Shown here: in pieces, positions 40,644 through 49,466 of the stretch
Numbering within the stretch: position 1 is the first letter of the stretch
Layout: every line of letters begins with the position of its first letter
NCBI GenBank assembly: GCA_902791475.1
Contig: CADAWC010000009.1
Location: 1 to 64,000, forward strand
Reading direction: 5' to 3'
Length of the DNA stretch: 64,000 nucleotides
Source: Fibrobacter succinogenes
GTDB taxonomy: Bacteria; Fibrobacterota; Fibrobacteria; Fibrobacterales; Fibrobacteraceae
Position numbers and translations under genes: made by a program
Notes under the pieces: generated by a model
The model's database searches: none
Seen by the model: the letters and a program-made list of their open reading frames with translations, nothing else
What the model was told of the DNA's origin: nothing

Positions 40644-40994
40644 ATGCCACGCGCAAAAACTAGAGTTCCTTCCCGCGAACGCCGCAAAAAAATCCTCAAG
40701 GCCGCCAAGGGTTACTATGGCCGCCGCAAGTCGAACCTTCGCCTTGCTATTGACGCCGTTGCCCACGCTGGTCAGTATGCCTATGCACACCGCCGCGACA
40801 AGAAGGGTGATTTCCGCTCTCTGTGGATCACTCGCTTGAACGCTGCTGTTCGTGAATTCGGCATCAGCTATAGCCAGTTCATTTACAAGCTTTCCAAGGC
40901 TAACATCAACATGAACCGCAAGGTTCTCGCTGATTTGGCAGTTGCCGATCCGGCAGCTTTCGCCAAGGTCGTGGAAATTGTGAAGGCTGCTTAA
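40644..40994 (+). CDS. rplT: 50S ribosomal protein L20
   Basis: 116 residues: [33 protein letters not shown] and the C-terminal [23 protein letters not shown] are the L20 signatures. L20 is needed early in large-subunit assembly and represses this operon in several bacteria. AAGGAG lies 8 bases before the ATG. A terminator follows. Confidence 0.97.
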   Translation: MPRAKTRVPSRERRKKILKAAKGYYGRRKSNLRLAIDAVAHAGQYAYAHRRDKKGDFRSLWITRLNAAVREFGISYSQFIYKLSKANINMNRKVLADLAVADPAAFAKVVEIVKAA

Positions 40995-41043
40995 TTTAGA
41001 CGCAAGTTTAAGTTAACTTATAGCTAAACAAACGCGAGAAATT

Positions 41044-41076
41044 GCGCTCCGCCCGAAAAGGCGGGGCGCTTTTTGC
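41044..41076 (+). terminator. terminator of the infC-rpmI-rplT operon
   Basis: GCGCTCCGCC, loop CGAAAA, GGCGGGGCGC (one mismatch-tolerant T-G pair), then TTTTTGC. It follows rplT by about 50 bases. Confidence 0.92.
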
Positions 41077-41125
41077 TTTTGATTTTACACAAAATGGTTT
41101 TTGATGGTCGATTTTATGCGTACGT

Positions 41126-41330
41126 GCATATAAATTTTAGATTTATCGTTTTTTTATATGCATTTTTAAGTTGATTATATACAAATTATTGTGCTATTGG
41201 CTCGCTGTATTGGCTTTGGTGCATATAAAAAGCGATGCTTTTCGATTTTTATATGCATTAAATTCTTGAAACAAAGTAATGAAATGCAAAAATGAGCATA
41301 TAAAATCGGTTTTTTGTCCGATTTATATGC
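41126..41330. repeat. three consecutive GCATATAA hairpins
   Basis: Three inverted repeats share the same arm. Unit 1, 41126-41161: GCATATAAA and TTTATATGC around 18 bases. Unit 2, 41221-41256: GCATATAAAAA and TTTTTATATGC with an inner CGA/TCG. Unit 3, 41296-41330: GCATATAAAATCGG and CCGATTTATATGC. They fill the gap between the rplT terminator and the M16 gene end (41444); an R2 unit follows at 41367. No ORF fits. Confidence 0.75.
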
Positions 41331-41366
41331 ATGAGTCTGGAATTTGAGCGCTTTTTATGCTAAAAA

Positions 41367-41398
41367 GAGGAGATTCCCGCACAGTGGCGGGCTTGACA
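41367..41398 (+). repeat. R2 repeat unit
   Basis: GAGGAGATTCCCGC, loop, GGCGGGCTTGACA: the R2 head, a CCCGC/GCGGG stem and the TGACA tail. Confidence 0.6.
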
Positions 41399-41443
41399 AA
41401 CGGTTCAGGCGGACATGACTGGTTCCGGTGGACGTGTCATGTG

Positions 41444-42715
41444 CTAAAACAAATCCACATCCAGGACGGTCTTCTTTTTGCTCTTGGGTTCGACTATAGC
41501 GATGGAATATTTTGCGGTGCAGAACAATCGATTGATTGTTTCAAGGACTTCGTCTTCGGTGATGGCGCGGATTTTCTTCTCGACATCTTCCATCGTGTGG
41601 AACTCTCCGAGGTGGAGCGTCTGTTCCGCCATGCGCAGCACGCGCTTCTCGGGACTGTCGGCGCCGAGGTGGAGCCCGCCGAGAATGTTCGTCTTGGTGC
41701 GTTCGAGTTCATCCTTGATGAACCCGTGACGCAGGAACTTCTTGACTTCGGCGATAGAAAGCGCGAGTGCGGTCTTGAGCTGGTGCGGCTCAGTGGCAAG
41801 TGCAACGCCCCAGTCTACGCAGTCCTTGTAAAGGTCGGCAGTGGAATATACGGAGTAGGCAAGCCCTTTGTCTTCGCGGATTTTCTGGAACAGGCGCGAT
41901 GCCATGCCGGCACCCATTGCGACGTTGAAAAGCGAGAATGCGCAACGGTCGCGGTCGCTCATCAGCGAACGGTCGAAACTCAAACCCCAAAAAAGGTTCG
42001 ATTGTGTGATGTCGCTTTTCTGTACAATCTTGATACCTTGATTTGGTGTGTAGATATCTTCGGGTATTGTTCCGTTAATATTTTTTTGTTCAAATTTTTT
42101 AGCACAAAGTTCTACGAGCTCTTCGTGCTTGACTTTGCCCGAGGCGCAAACGTAAAGCGGAATTTCGTCGGTGACTTGATGTCCGTACTTGAGCATTTGC
42201 TTGCGCGTGAGGGACTGGACTTGTTTCACGTTTCCGGTGATGGAATGTGCAAGACCACAACCCTTGAAATGAATCGCGTTGAAGATGTCGCCCACGAGTT
42301 CTTCGGGAATGTCGTCATAGCTGTGGACTTCTTCAATGATGACGTGGCGCTCCTTTTCCATTTCTTTCTTGTCAAAGCGCGGGTGCATGAGCATGTCCGA
42401 AATCACGTCGATGGCAAGCGGCATGTCGCTGCTTTCGACTTGCGCGTAAAAGCCCGTTTCCTGGCGTGTCGTGTACGCTTCGAGATTTCCGCCGCGGTCT
42501 TCGATGGCGTGCGCAATTTCAAGCGCAGTGCGGTTCTCTGTTCCTTTGAAAACGAGGTGCTCGTAAAAATGGCTGAGCCCGAATTCATCGCTTGCTTCGT
42601 GGCGGCTCCCGCGCGGGACCCAAACGCCGACGGCTGCAGAATAGGCATGCGGCATGTAATCCGTTAAAATGGTGATTCCGTTTTCGAGGACTGTCTGTTT
42701 GATGTTTTGTTTCAT
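41444..42715 (-). CDS. M16 family zinc peptidase (processing-peptidase type)
   Basis: 423 residues. Inverted zinc motif HFYEH at 49-53 (usually HFLEH), followed by the VFKGTENRT and EIAHAIEDRGGNLEAYTTRQETGFYA blocks of M16B peptidases. The second half carries the inactive-repeat region (FSLFNVAMGAGMASRLFQKIREDKGLAYS). Bacterial members such as YmxG/PqqL-type cut small peptides in the cytoplasm or periplasm; no signal peptide is seen. It is a lone gene that diverges from maeB. The Tyr in HFYEH is unusual but leaves all zinc ligands in place. Confidence 0.9.
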   Translation of the reverse strand: MKQNIKQTVLENGITILTDYMPHAYSAAVGVWVPRGSRHEASDEFGLSHFYEHLVFKGTENRTALEIAHAIEDRGGNLEAYTTRQETGFYAQVESSDMPLAIDVISDMLMHPRFDKKEMEKERHVIIEEVHSYDDIPEELVGDIFNAIHFKGCGLAHSITGNVKQVQSLTRKQMLKYGHQVTDEIPLYVCASGKVKHEELVELCAKKFEQKNINGTIPEDIYTPNQGIKIVQKSDITQSNLFWGLSFDRSLMSDRDRCAFSLFNVAMGAGMASRLFQKIREDKGLAYSVYSTADLYKDCVDWGVALATEPHQLKTALALSIAEVKKFLRHGFIKDELERTKTNILGGLHLGADSPEKRVLRMAEQTLHLGEFHTMEDVEKKIRAITEDEVLETINRLFCTAKYSIAIVEPKSKKKTVLDVDLF

Positions 42716-42884
42716 TTTTTGTAATACGCGCGTCGTATGGGAGCTGAAAGTCTCGTTTGCGGCTTAACTATAGCAAATTTGGGTAAAAATGTAACAAAAA
42801 ACACATTTTTAGCACCCTTTTATTGTTGTGTAAATTTTTCTAAATTTTGCACGAAAATAATGTTATGACTCACAGGAGAACGAA

Positions 42885-45206
42885 ATGGGAAAAGACTTAA
42901 AGGAAATGGCTCTCCAATACCATTCCATGGGCAAGCCGGGCAAGATTGAAATCGTGCCTACCAAGCCGCACAGCACGCAGACGGACTTGGGCCTTGCATA
43001 CACGCCGGGCGTGGCTTCACCGTGTCTTGAAATCGAAAAAGACCAGAACCTCGCTTACGAATACACGGGCAAGGGTAACCTCGTCGCTGTGATTAGTAAC
43101 GGTACGGCTGTGCTTGGTCTTGGCGATATTGGCGCACTTGCTGGTAAGCCGGTGATGGAAGGCAAGGCCTTGCTTTTCAAGATTTATGCGGGCATTGACG
43201 TGTTCGACATCGAAATCAACGAAAAGGATCCGAAGAAGTTTATCGAAATTGTGAAGGGCATTGCCCCGACGTTCGGCGGCATCAACCTCGAAGACATTAA
43301 GGCTCCGGAATGCTTCGAAATCGAAGACACTCTCAAGGCTGAGCTTGATATTCCGGTGATGCACGATGACCAGCACGGTACGGCTATTATTTCTTCCGCT
43401 GGCCTCTTGAACGCTATCGAAGTTGCAGGCAAGAGCATTCGTAACGTGAAGATGGTCGTGAACGGCGCTGGCGCTGCCGCTTGCGCTTGCACACGCCTCT
43501 ACTTGTCTCTCGGTCTCAAGAAAGAAAATCTTGTGATGTGCGATAGCAAGGGCGTTATCCGTAAGGATCGCAAGGGTCTCACCGAAGCGAAGGCTTTCTT
43601 TGCAACGGAACGCACTGACATCGAAACGCTTGAAGATGCCATGAAGGGTGCAGACGTGTTCGTCGGCCTCTCCAAGGGTAACATCCTCACTCGCGAAATG
43701 GTCCGCAGCATGGCCGACCAGCCGATTGTCTTTGCTCTTGCAAACCCGACTCCGGAAATCAGCTACGAAGAAGCTATGGCAAGCCGTGGCGACCTCATCT
43801 TTGCAACGGGCCGTAGCGACTATCCGAACCAGGTGAACAACGTTATCGGTTTCCCGTACATCTTCCGTGGCGCTCTCGACGTGCGTGCAACGACTATTAA
43901 CGAACACATGAAGCACGCCGCTGTCCGCGCGATTGCCGCTCTCGCCCACAAGCCGGTTCCGGATGTGGTGAACATTGCATACAACTCACAGCGTTTCACG
44001 TTTGGCAAGGAATACTTGATTCCGAAGCCGCTTGACCCGCGCCTCCTCACGGAAGTTTCTATTGCAGTTGCCAAGGCCGCTATTGAAAGTGGCGTGGCCC
44101 GCAAGCCGATTACCGATTGGGATACATACTACGATCGCCTCCGCGACATGATGGGTTATGATAACAAACTCATCCGTCAGTTCAGCGATACCGCCCGCAG
44201 CAACCCGAAGCGCGTCGTGTTTGCCGAAAGCAACCTCAACATGCTCAAGGCTGCTGTCCAGGCTCAGGCCGAAGGCTTTGCACACCCGATTATGCTTGGC
44301 AACCCGGAACGCATCCAGATGATCGCCCAGCGCGAACAGCTCGACCTCACGGGCATCAAGATTGTGAATCCGCGTTCTCCGGAAGAATTCGAACGCCGCC
44401 GCAACTACGCTGCAATTTACGCTGAAGAAAATGGCCGCAATGGCGTGACCTTCGAAGAAGCACGTGACGACATGTTTGAACCGAACCACTTCGGTATGAT
44501 GATGGTGAAGGTCGGCGATGCCGATGCGCTCATTTCCGGTGGCTACTCCAAGTACTCCGAAACGATCGAACTGGCGAAGGAAATCATCGGTATCCGTCCG
44601 GAATACAAGCACTTCGGTGCTATGCATATCCTCAGCACCAAGAAGGGTACGTTCTTCCTCGCCGATACGCTTGTGAACCGCGATCCAGATGCCGAAACGC
44701 TCGTCGATATCGTGAAGCTCACGCACGACGCTGTGCGCTTCTTTGCTCACGAACCGGTGATGGCTATGCTCAGCTACGCAAACTTCGGAAGTGACAAGGA
44801 AGCTGCACGTGGCACAGTGAACAAGGTCCGCGAAGCCGTGAAGACGATTCACGAACAGTATCCGGATTACGTTCTCGATGGTGAAATGCAGGTGAATGTG
44901 GCTCTTGACAAGGATCTTCGCGATACGAAGTACCCGTTCAACAAGATCAAGGGCCAGTCCGTGAACACGCTTATCTTCCCGTGCCTCTCTTCTGCAAATA
45001 CCACTTGCAAGATGCTCTTGGAAATGGGCGTTGGCGAATCCATCGGTCCTGTTCAGATGGGCTTGAACAAGCCGGTTCACTTCACGGACTCCGACGCTTC
45101 TGTCCACGATATCTTCAACTTGACCGTTGCCGCCGTCATCGACGCTATCGTTCAGGAAAAGAAGGACGAAGAAAAGAACAAGAAGAAGTTCGACAAGATC
45201 TGGTAA
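42885..45206 (+). CDS. maeB: NADP-dependent malic enzyme with phosphotransacetylase-like domain
   Basis: 773 residues, the length of MaeB-type enzymes. The N-terminal malic domain ([28 protein letters not shown] block, [13 protein letters not shown]) is followed by the NAD(P)-binding part ([17 protein letters not shown]) up to about residue 410, then a PTA-like domain (about 440-760: [31 protein letters not shown]). It converts malate to pyruvate and CO2; the PTA domain is regulatory and binds acetyl-CoA in known members. ATG with AGGAGA upstream. A terminator shared in sequence with another gene follows. Confidence 0.95.
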   Translation: MGKDLKEMALQYHSMGKPGKIEIVPTKPHSTQTDLGLAYTPGVASPCLEIEKDQNLAYEYTGKGNLVAVISNGTAVLGLGDIGALAGKPVMEGKALLFKIYAGIDVFDIEINEKDPKKFIEIVKGIAPTFGGINLEDIKAPECFEIEDTLKAELDIPVMHDDQHGTAIISSAGLLNAIEVAGKSIRNVKMVVNGAGAAACACTRLYLSLGLKKENLVMCDSKGVIRKDRKGLTEAKAFFATERTDIETLEDAMKGADVFVGLSKGNILTREMVRSMADQPIVFALANPTPEISYEEAMASRGDLIFATGRSDYPNQVNNVIGFPYIFRGALDVRATTINEHMKHAAVRAIAALAHKPVPDVVNIAYNSQRFTFGKEYLIPKPLDPRLLTEVSIAVAKAAIESGVARKPITDWDTYYDRLRDMMGYDNKLIRQFSDTARSNPKRVVFAESNLNMLKAAVQAQAEGFAHPIMLGNPERIQMIAQREQLDLTGIKIVNPRSPEEFERRRNYAAIYAEENGRNGVTFEEARDDMFEPNHFGMMMVKVGDADALISGGYSKYSETIELAKEIIGIRPEYKHFGAMHILSTKKGTFFLADTLVNRDPDAETLVDIVKLTHDAVRFFAHEPVMAMLSYANFGSDKEAARGTVNKVREAVKTIHEQYPDYVLDGEMQVNVALDKDLRDTKYPFNKIKGQSVNTLIFPCLSSANTTCKMLLEMGVGESIGPVQMGLNKPVHFTDSDASVHDIFNLTVAAVIDAIVQEKKDEEKNKKKFDKIW

Positions 45207-45250
45207 GTCGCGATTTCCGTTCGCCACTGTGCGGGCGCATCTCTTAGCTC

Positions 45251-45288
45251 TTTAAAAGTCGCCGTAGGTAAAACTGCGGCGATTTTTT
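45251..45288 (+). terminator. maeB terminator, first copy of a 38-bp direct repeat
   Basis: AAAGTCGCCG, loop TAGGTAAAA, CTGCGGCGATTTTTT: stem TCGCCG/CGGCGA plus T-run. The whole 38 bases recur without change at 46373-46410, on the far side of the next gene. Confidence 0.85.
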
Positions 45289-45350
45289 AATTTATTTAAT
45301 TCGTTTGTACTCTTTTTATGTATATTAAATGCATAAAAAGGAGGTGTGGT

Positions 45351-46355
45351 TTGAAAAAGAACTTTTATTGTGGCTTGGCGGCTTTTATGGTGTTCGCCTT
45401 TACGGCCTGTTCTGATGATAGTGCTGCCAATGCTGTGGTGCAGCCTATTGCGCTTGATTCGTCTAGCTCTGTAATTGAGGAATCTTCAAGTTCGGTAACT
45501 GTTGAATCCTCGAATTCCGCTGTTCCTGGATCTTCAAGTTCGTCGTTTGGGCTTTCATCTAGCGATGGAGTTTCTTCAAGTTCGCAGGATAATTCTTCGT
45601 CTAGTTTGCAGTCCGATCCCTCGTCTAGCTCAATTGCCAAATCTTCTGTCAGTGAGTGTCGTGGTTTAATCTGGTTTGGTAATGATCCGGAAGAGGGGGT
45701 GCGCGTACCTGTTGAGACGTGTGCTGAATCTTCGTGGCCGGAAAATGTAGTTGCCGATGGTCATTGGCGCATTATGGAAACTGACGGTGAGGACGGTGGA
45801 ATGTCGTCTATCGTTTGGCCTGTGAAATTTGTTGATGGCGTGGATTCAATGGCTGCGGTTAAAGATACCTGTTATGGAATCTGTGGAACGGCGGCTTTGG
45901 ATAAGGGATCATTGACGTATAATCCTTTTGTATCGATTGGCTTTACGCTTGCGAGGGATGGCTCTGGTAATCCGGTTCCTGTTGATGTTTCGAACTGGGG
46001 TGGTATTTGCATCTCTTATATGTCTGAAGTTTCGCCTTCGCTAGAATTGGATTTGGGAGATTCCGTCAATACGAAAGTGCTGAATTATGCAGTGCCGTCA
46101 GCAGGGCTGACGAAAGTGTCTTCGGTAACTTCAAAATGCATTCCGTGGAGTTCCTTTAGAATTCCGTCTTGGTTTAATGGTGATGATCGTGGTTGGAAGG
46201 ATGATACGGGGGCTAAGGCTGCTAAGCAGCTTGTTGGCGTGAGGATTAGATTACAGGATAAACCCAAAGATGGCGGCTATAAGTTTTATATAACGACAAT
46301 ATCTGCTTATAATTCGGGAAGCGGATATTATGCTGCGGGTCCTGCCGATCAGTAA
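45351..46355 (+). CDS. solo Ser-linker lipoprotein with one Cys-domain
   Basis: 334 residues from TTG 45351, which has a perfect AAGGAGGTG five bases upstream; the ATG at 45318 is farther and unsupported. Lipobox AFTACS near residue 20, a Ser linker of about 75 residues, then one copy (about 155-325) of the Cys-domain shared with the genes at 47385 and 49467: CYGICGTAALD, VDVSNWGGICISY, LELDLGDSVN, CIPWSSF, AAKQLVGVRIRL. The fold cannot be named, but the pattern (WGG.C, W.DF and a hydrophobic end strand) recalls CBM11-like jelly rolls. It is flanked by identical terminators. Confidence 0.78.
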   Translation: MKKNFYCGLAAFMVFAFTACSDDSAANAVVQPIALDSSSSVIEESSSSVTVESSNSAVPGSSSSSFGLSSSDGVSSSSQDNSSSSLQSDPSSSSIAKSSVSECRGLIWFGNDPEEGVRVPVETCAESSWPENVVADGHWRIMETDGEDGGMSSIVWPVKFVDGVDSMAAVKDTCYGICGTAALDKGSLTYNPFVSIGFTLARDGSGNPVPVDVSNWGGICISYMSEVSPSLELDLGDSVNTKVLNYAVPSAGLTKVSSVTSKCIPWSSFRIPSWFNGDDRGWKDDTGAKAAKQLVGVRIRLQDKPKDGGYKFYITTISAYNSGSGYYAAGPADQ

Positions 46356-46372
46356 CTGAAAAAATCGTCAAT

Positions 46373-46410
46373 TTTAAAAGTCGCCGTAGGTAAAACTGCG
46401 GCGATTTTTT
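46373..46410 (+). terminator. second copy of the 38-bp terminator
   Basis: Identical base for base to 45251-45288. It lies 18 bases after the stop of the solo lipoprotein gene and works as its terminator. Confidence 0.85.
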
Positions 46411-46417
46411 TGTATAC

Positions 46418-46542
46418 AGTACAGTGTGTACTATATAGTATAAAATTGCGTTTTTATATTAAATAAAATTGCTTAAAATTGAAGAATTTTAAAGAAATTG
46501 TACTATAAAATATTGACGTGGAAATGTCCGGATAGGTATATT
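46418..46542 (+). promoter_or_regulatory. palindromes and promoter of the second TIGR02147 operon
   Basis: AGTACA-GTG-TGTACT (46418-46432) overlaps the 12-bp palindrome TACTATATAGTA (46429-46440). TGTACTATA (46427-46435) recurs at 46499-46507. The core promoter is TTGACG (46513-46518), 18 bases, TATATT (46537-46542), 7 bases before the ATG at 46550, so the message should be leaderless. The repeats are probable regulator sites. Confidence 0.5.
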
Positions 46543-46549
46543 TATAAGT

Positions 46550-47383
46550 ATGAAGCCGATTGTTGAATATCAAGACTACCACGCTTTTTTGAGCGACTAC
46601 TATGAAGAACGCAAGAGAACTTCTGCGTTCTCGTGGCGCGAGTTTGCCAAAATTGCGGGTTTTGTCTCGCCGTCGTACCTCAAGATGGTTTGCGAGGGCA
46701 AGACGAAATTGAGCAAGGTGACCATGGGGCGTGTGGCCCAGGCGATTGGGCTTGTGGGTTACGAGGTCGAATATTTTGAAACGATGGTGCTGTTTGGTAA
46801 TGCCAAGAATGACGAACAAAAGAAAATTTTCTTGGAACAAATGCATTCGATTGCGCTCGATCATAAGGTTCGCATTATTGATAAGGATGCTCTCGAGTAT
46901 TACGATACTTGGAAAAATCCGGTGGTGCGCGAATTGGCGCCTTTGATGCCGGGAGCCATGCCGGGCGATATTGCAAAAGCGTGTGCGCAAGATGTTTCGG
47001 CGCTAGATGTCCGCAAGTCGCTCTCTTTCTTGGAACGTGCTGGATTCTTGAAACAAGTTCGCGATAATGTTTACGAACAAACTGAAAAGTCCGTGGAAGG
47101 CTCCAAGGAAGGCCTGCCGCTTGCCATCCGCTCCATGCATCGTGCCATGGGAAATTTGGCGGTAGATTCTCTGAACCGCTTTACGCCGGACGTGCGAAAC
47201 GTTACGGGAATTACGATGGGCGTGAATCGTGAGGCGTACGAAAAAATTGTCGCGGTGCTTGACGAGTGCCGCAAAAAGATTACTGAAATTGCAAATGAAT
47301 GTAGCGATATCACGCAAGTTTACAGGTTGAATTTACAGCTGTTTCCGCTGTCAAAGGAAATTGTGAAAAAAGAGGAGGCGTAA
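46550..47383 (+). CDS. TIGR02147 (DUF4423) family putative regulator
   Basis: 277 residues. IVEYQDYHAFLSDYYEERK, FSWREFAKIAGFVSPSYLKMVCEGKTKLS, NPVVRELAPLMPGAMPGDIAK, ITMGVNREAYEKIVAVLDECRKKI and VYRLNLQLFPLSKE match the paralogue at 28303 along its whole length. The REFAKIAGF...YLKMVCEGK block looks like a helix-turn-helix. Its stop is separated by one base from the ATG of the large lipoprotein gene, with the Shine-Dalgarno inside its last codons, so the pair is coupled. A DNA-binding role is inferred from the fold, not shown. Confidence 0.86.
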   Translation: MKPIVEYQDYHAFLSDYYEERKRTSAFSWREFAKIAGFVSPSYLKMVCEGKTKLSKVTMGRVAQAIGLVGYEVEYFETMVLFGNAKNDEQKKIFLEQMHSIALDHKVRIIDKDALEYYDTWKNPVVRELAPLMPGAMPGDIAKACAQDVSALDVRKSLSFLERAGFLKQVRDNVYEQTEKSVEGSKEGLPLAIRSMHRAMGNLAVDSLNRFTPDVRNVTGITMGVNREAYEKIVAVLDECRKKITEIANECSDITQVYRLNLQLFPLSKEIVKKEEA

Positions 47384-47384
47384 A

Positions 47385-49457
47385 ATGGAGAATAAACTTT
47401 ATGCGGCGTGCGGTGCTGTGGCGCTAGCGTTTTGGGCGGCCGCCTGTTCGGATGATAGTGTTTCCGGGACATCGGTGGAGCCGAATACGATTGCGTTGAG
47501 CTCGTCGAGTTATTCGTCAAGTAGCGAATTTTTCCCGAACGATGGTCTGCCAAGACTGTGTCGCGTGTCTGAAATGGAAAATGCGCCTGCCGGTTGCGAC
47601 TGGTTTGCAGAAATGTGGAATCCGGAATCTGGAAACCGCGTCCATACCGGTTTTGATAACGGAACGAATACGTCTGGCATTTGGTATTGGACGTTGGATA
47701 CAAACGAAGTTCTGATTCCTAGTGTTTTGTGGGTGGGTACTGCTCGACAAGATTACGATTCTTTGGCCATGAGCGATGTGATTGAACTTTGCGGTGGATC
47801 TATTTGCGGCAAGGCGCGTTTTAATGCGATTGATGGCGTAAATGGTTTTGACTATGAATTTATGAGTGTTGAAAAGCCTGCTTCTGTCGATATCGCTTTT
47901 AGCATGGCGGGTAAAAACGCATCTGGGCGATTTGATGAAGTTGACGCTAGTGGGTTAGGCGGTTTTTGCGTGGGATATGCGTCAAACGGCTTAATCACGA
48001 TGTCTCTTGATTTTAGCGATTCTGTCAATGCTTTGTTGGGTGATGAAATTTATAGAGTAATACTGAATAGAACTACGGTCAATGAAAAAATGAACGACTT
48101 GGATTATCGTGAAGAATGCTTTGCGTGGGACGATTTTGCGAATTATGCTAAGAACGTTATGCGTGATGGTGAGCCCGCCATGAACGTAGAAAATGCCGTA
48201 AAGCATTTAGTTGGAGTCCACTTTAAGATAAACGGCTATTATGACAAGTCGACTTTGTCTTTTAAGATTGTTCGATTCGGGCGCTTTGCTACTGCGAATG
48301 GTCGAAGAGCGTTGGACGGTGAAAACCTCCCGCTAGTTGATGAATCCTGCCTTACTCCGACTGTTGTTGAACATTTCTGCGCGTGCAATTATGCGGATTC
48401 CAATGCCGCCTATGAAGGTACCCGTTTAGGGCATTTGAATGCGGTTGATGAGGCTAGGAGTATCTGGGGCCAAAGTGTACTGGCGGAAAATACATGCGTC
48501 AATGCGATGTGGATGCGCTCTACATTGGAAATGCCTCTCATCACGACGAAGAATCTGCCTTGTGACAATGCGCAGCCCAAGATAATGCAATGCGCCGATG
48601 GCTCGTTCCGCTATTCTCCAGAATTTGCGTCTGTGAAATCGCGATATGATGATGTTATTGAAGAAAATGCTCTTGCCAGAAAGCAGGTCCTTTTGGACCG
48701 CGTCGATAGCTGTATGAATTTGTCTTCATCATCGGCTGGCGGCTCGAGCAGTTCTTCGTTCTTTCCGTGTTGCACGCTTCCTTCGGGCGATGGAGATTTG
48801 TGGAACGGGTATACTGTAGATGTTGATGTCGGAAGCTTTGTTGAATCGCGCAGGGATGACGTGAAATATGGAGTCTGGTTCTTGGCTACTGATACCATTG
48901 ATGGAGGAAAGTCCGATGTGTACTGGCCAGTGGATTTTGGCGATGACTTTAATGAAGGAGCAATTGAACCGTTGATTGATCATTGCGGAGGTGTCTGCGG
49001 AACGGCTGTCTTGGATGAGGGAACGTTGTCTTACCAGCCGTATGTGGTTATTGGATTTTCGTTGGCGATTGATGAATATGGAGTGGGCAAATCTATCCCT
49101 ATTGATGTTTCGAATTGGGGTGGAATTTGCGTTAGCTATACGTCGACTATTCCGCTTAATCTTGAACTGGGTGTAGGTGATTCGTTAAGCTTTCTGCTTG
49201 GCTTCGCTTTGCCGGCAGCGCCTCTTTCGAAGTCTGCAAGCTTTAACAAAAAATGCTTTGAATGGAGTGATTTTAAATTGCCTTCGTGGGCGAAATCTTC
49301 ACCTAATGTAGACCAGGATTGGCTAAAAACTTCTGGATGGCTGGATAGCGCTGGTGTGTTGGCGTCCAAGCAGTTGGTGAAGGTGAATTTCAAGATGCAG
49401 TCTGCACCTGGGATGTATGAGTTCAATATTATGTCGATTGGAACGAATCGCAAATAG
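47385..49457 (+). CDS. large Ser-linker lipoprotein with two Cys-domains
   Basis: 690 residues. Lipobox AACS near residue 20 (VALAFWAAACSDD), a short Ser linker, Cys-domain 1 (about 100-305: CGGSICGKARF, GFCVGYAS, CFAWDDF, KHLVGVHFKI), a middle region with several Cys (about 320-440: FCACNYADSNAAYEG), a second Ser linker (about 445-460) and Cys-domain 2 (about 525-690: CGGVCGTAVLD, IDVSNWGGICVSY, CFEWSDF, SKQLVKVNFKM). It ends GTNRK like the next gene. A cell-surface role is inferred. It is coupled to the TIGR02147 gene upstream and followed 9 bases later by a homologue. Confidence 0.8.
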   Translation: MENKLYAACGAVALAFWAAACSDDSVSGTSVEPNTIALSSSSYSSSSEFFPNDGLPRLCRVSEMENAPAGCDWFAEMWNPESGNRVHTGFDNGTNTSGIWYWTLDTNEVLIPSVLWVGTARQDYDSLAMSDVIELCGGSICGKARFNAIDGVNGFDYEFMSVEKPASVDIAFSMAGKNASGRFDEVDASGLGGFCVGYASNGLITMSLDFSDSVNALLGDEIYRVILNRTTVNEKMNDLDYREECFAWDDFANYAKNVMRDGEPAMNVENAVKHLVGVHFKINGYYDKSTLSFKIVRFGRFATANGRRALDGENLPLVDESCLTPTVVEHFCACNYADSNAAYEGTRLGHLNAVDEARSIWGQSVLAENTCVNAMWMRSTLEMPLITTKNLPCDNAQPKIMQCADGSFRYSPEFASVKSRYDDVIEENALARKQVLLDRVDSCMNLSSSSAGGSSSSSFFPCCTLPSGDGDLWNGYTVDVDVGSFVESRRDDVKYGVWFLATDTIDGGKSDVYWPVDFGDDFNEGAIEPLIDHCGGVCGTAVLDEGTLSYQPYVVIGFSLAIDEYGVGKSIPIDVSNWGGICVSYTSTIPLNLELGVGDSLSFLLGFALPAAPLSKSASFNKKCFEWSDFKLPSWAKSSPNVDQDWLKTSGWLDSAGVLASKQLVKVNFKMQSAPGMYEFNIMSIGTNRK

Positions 49458-49466
49458 GGAGGGAAA

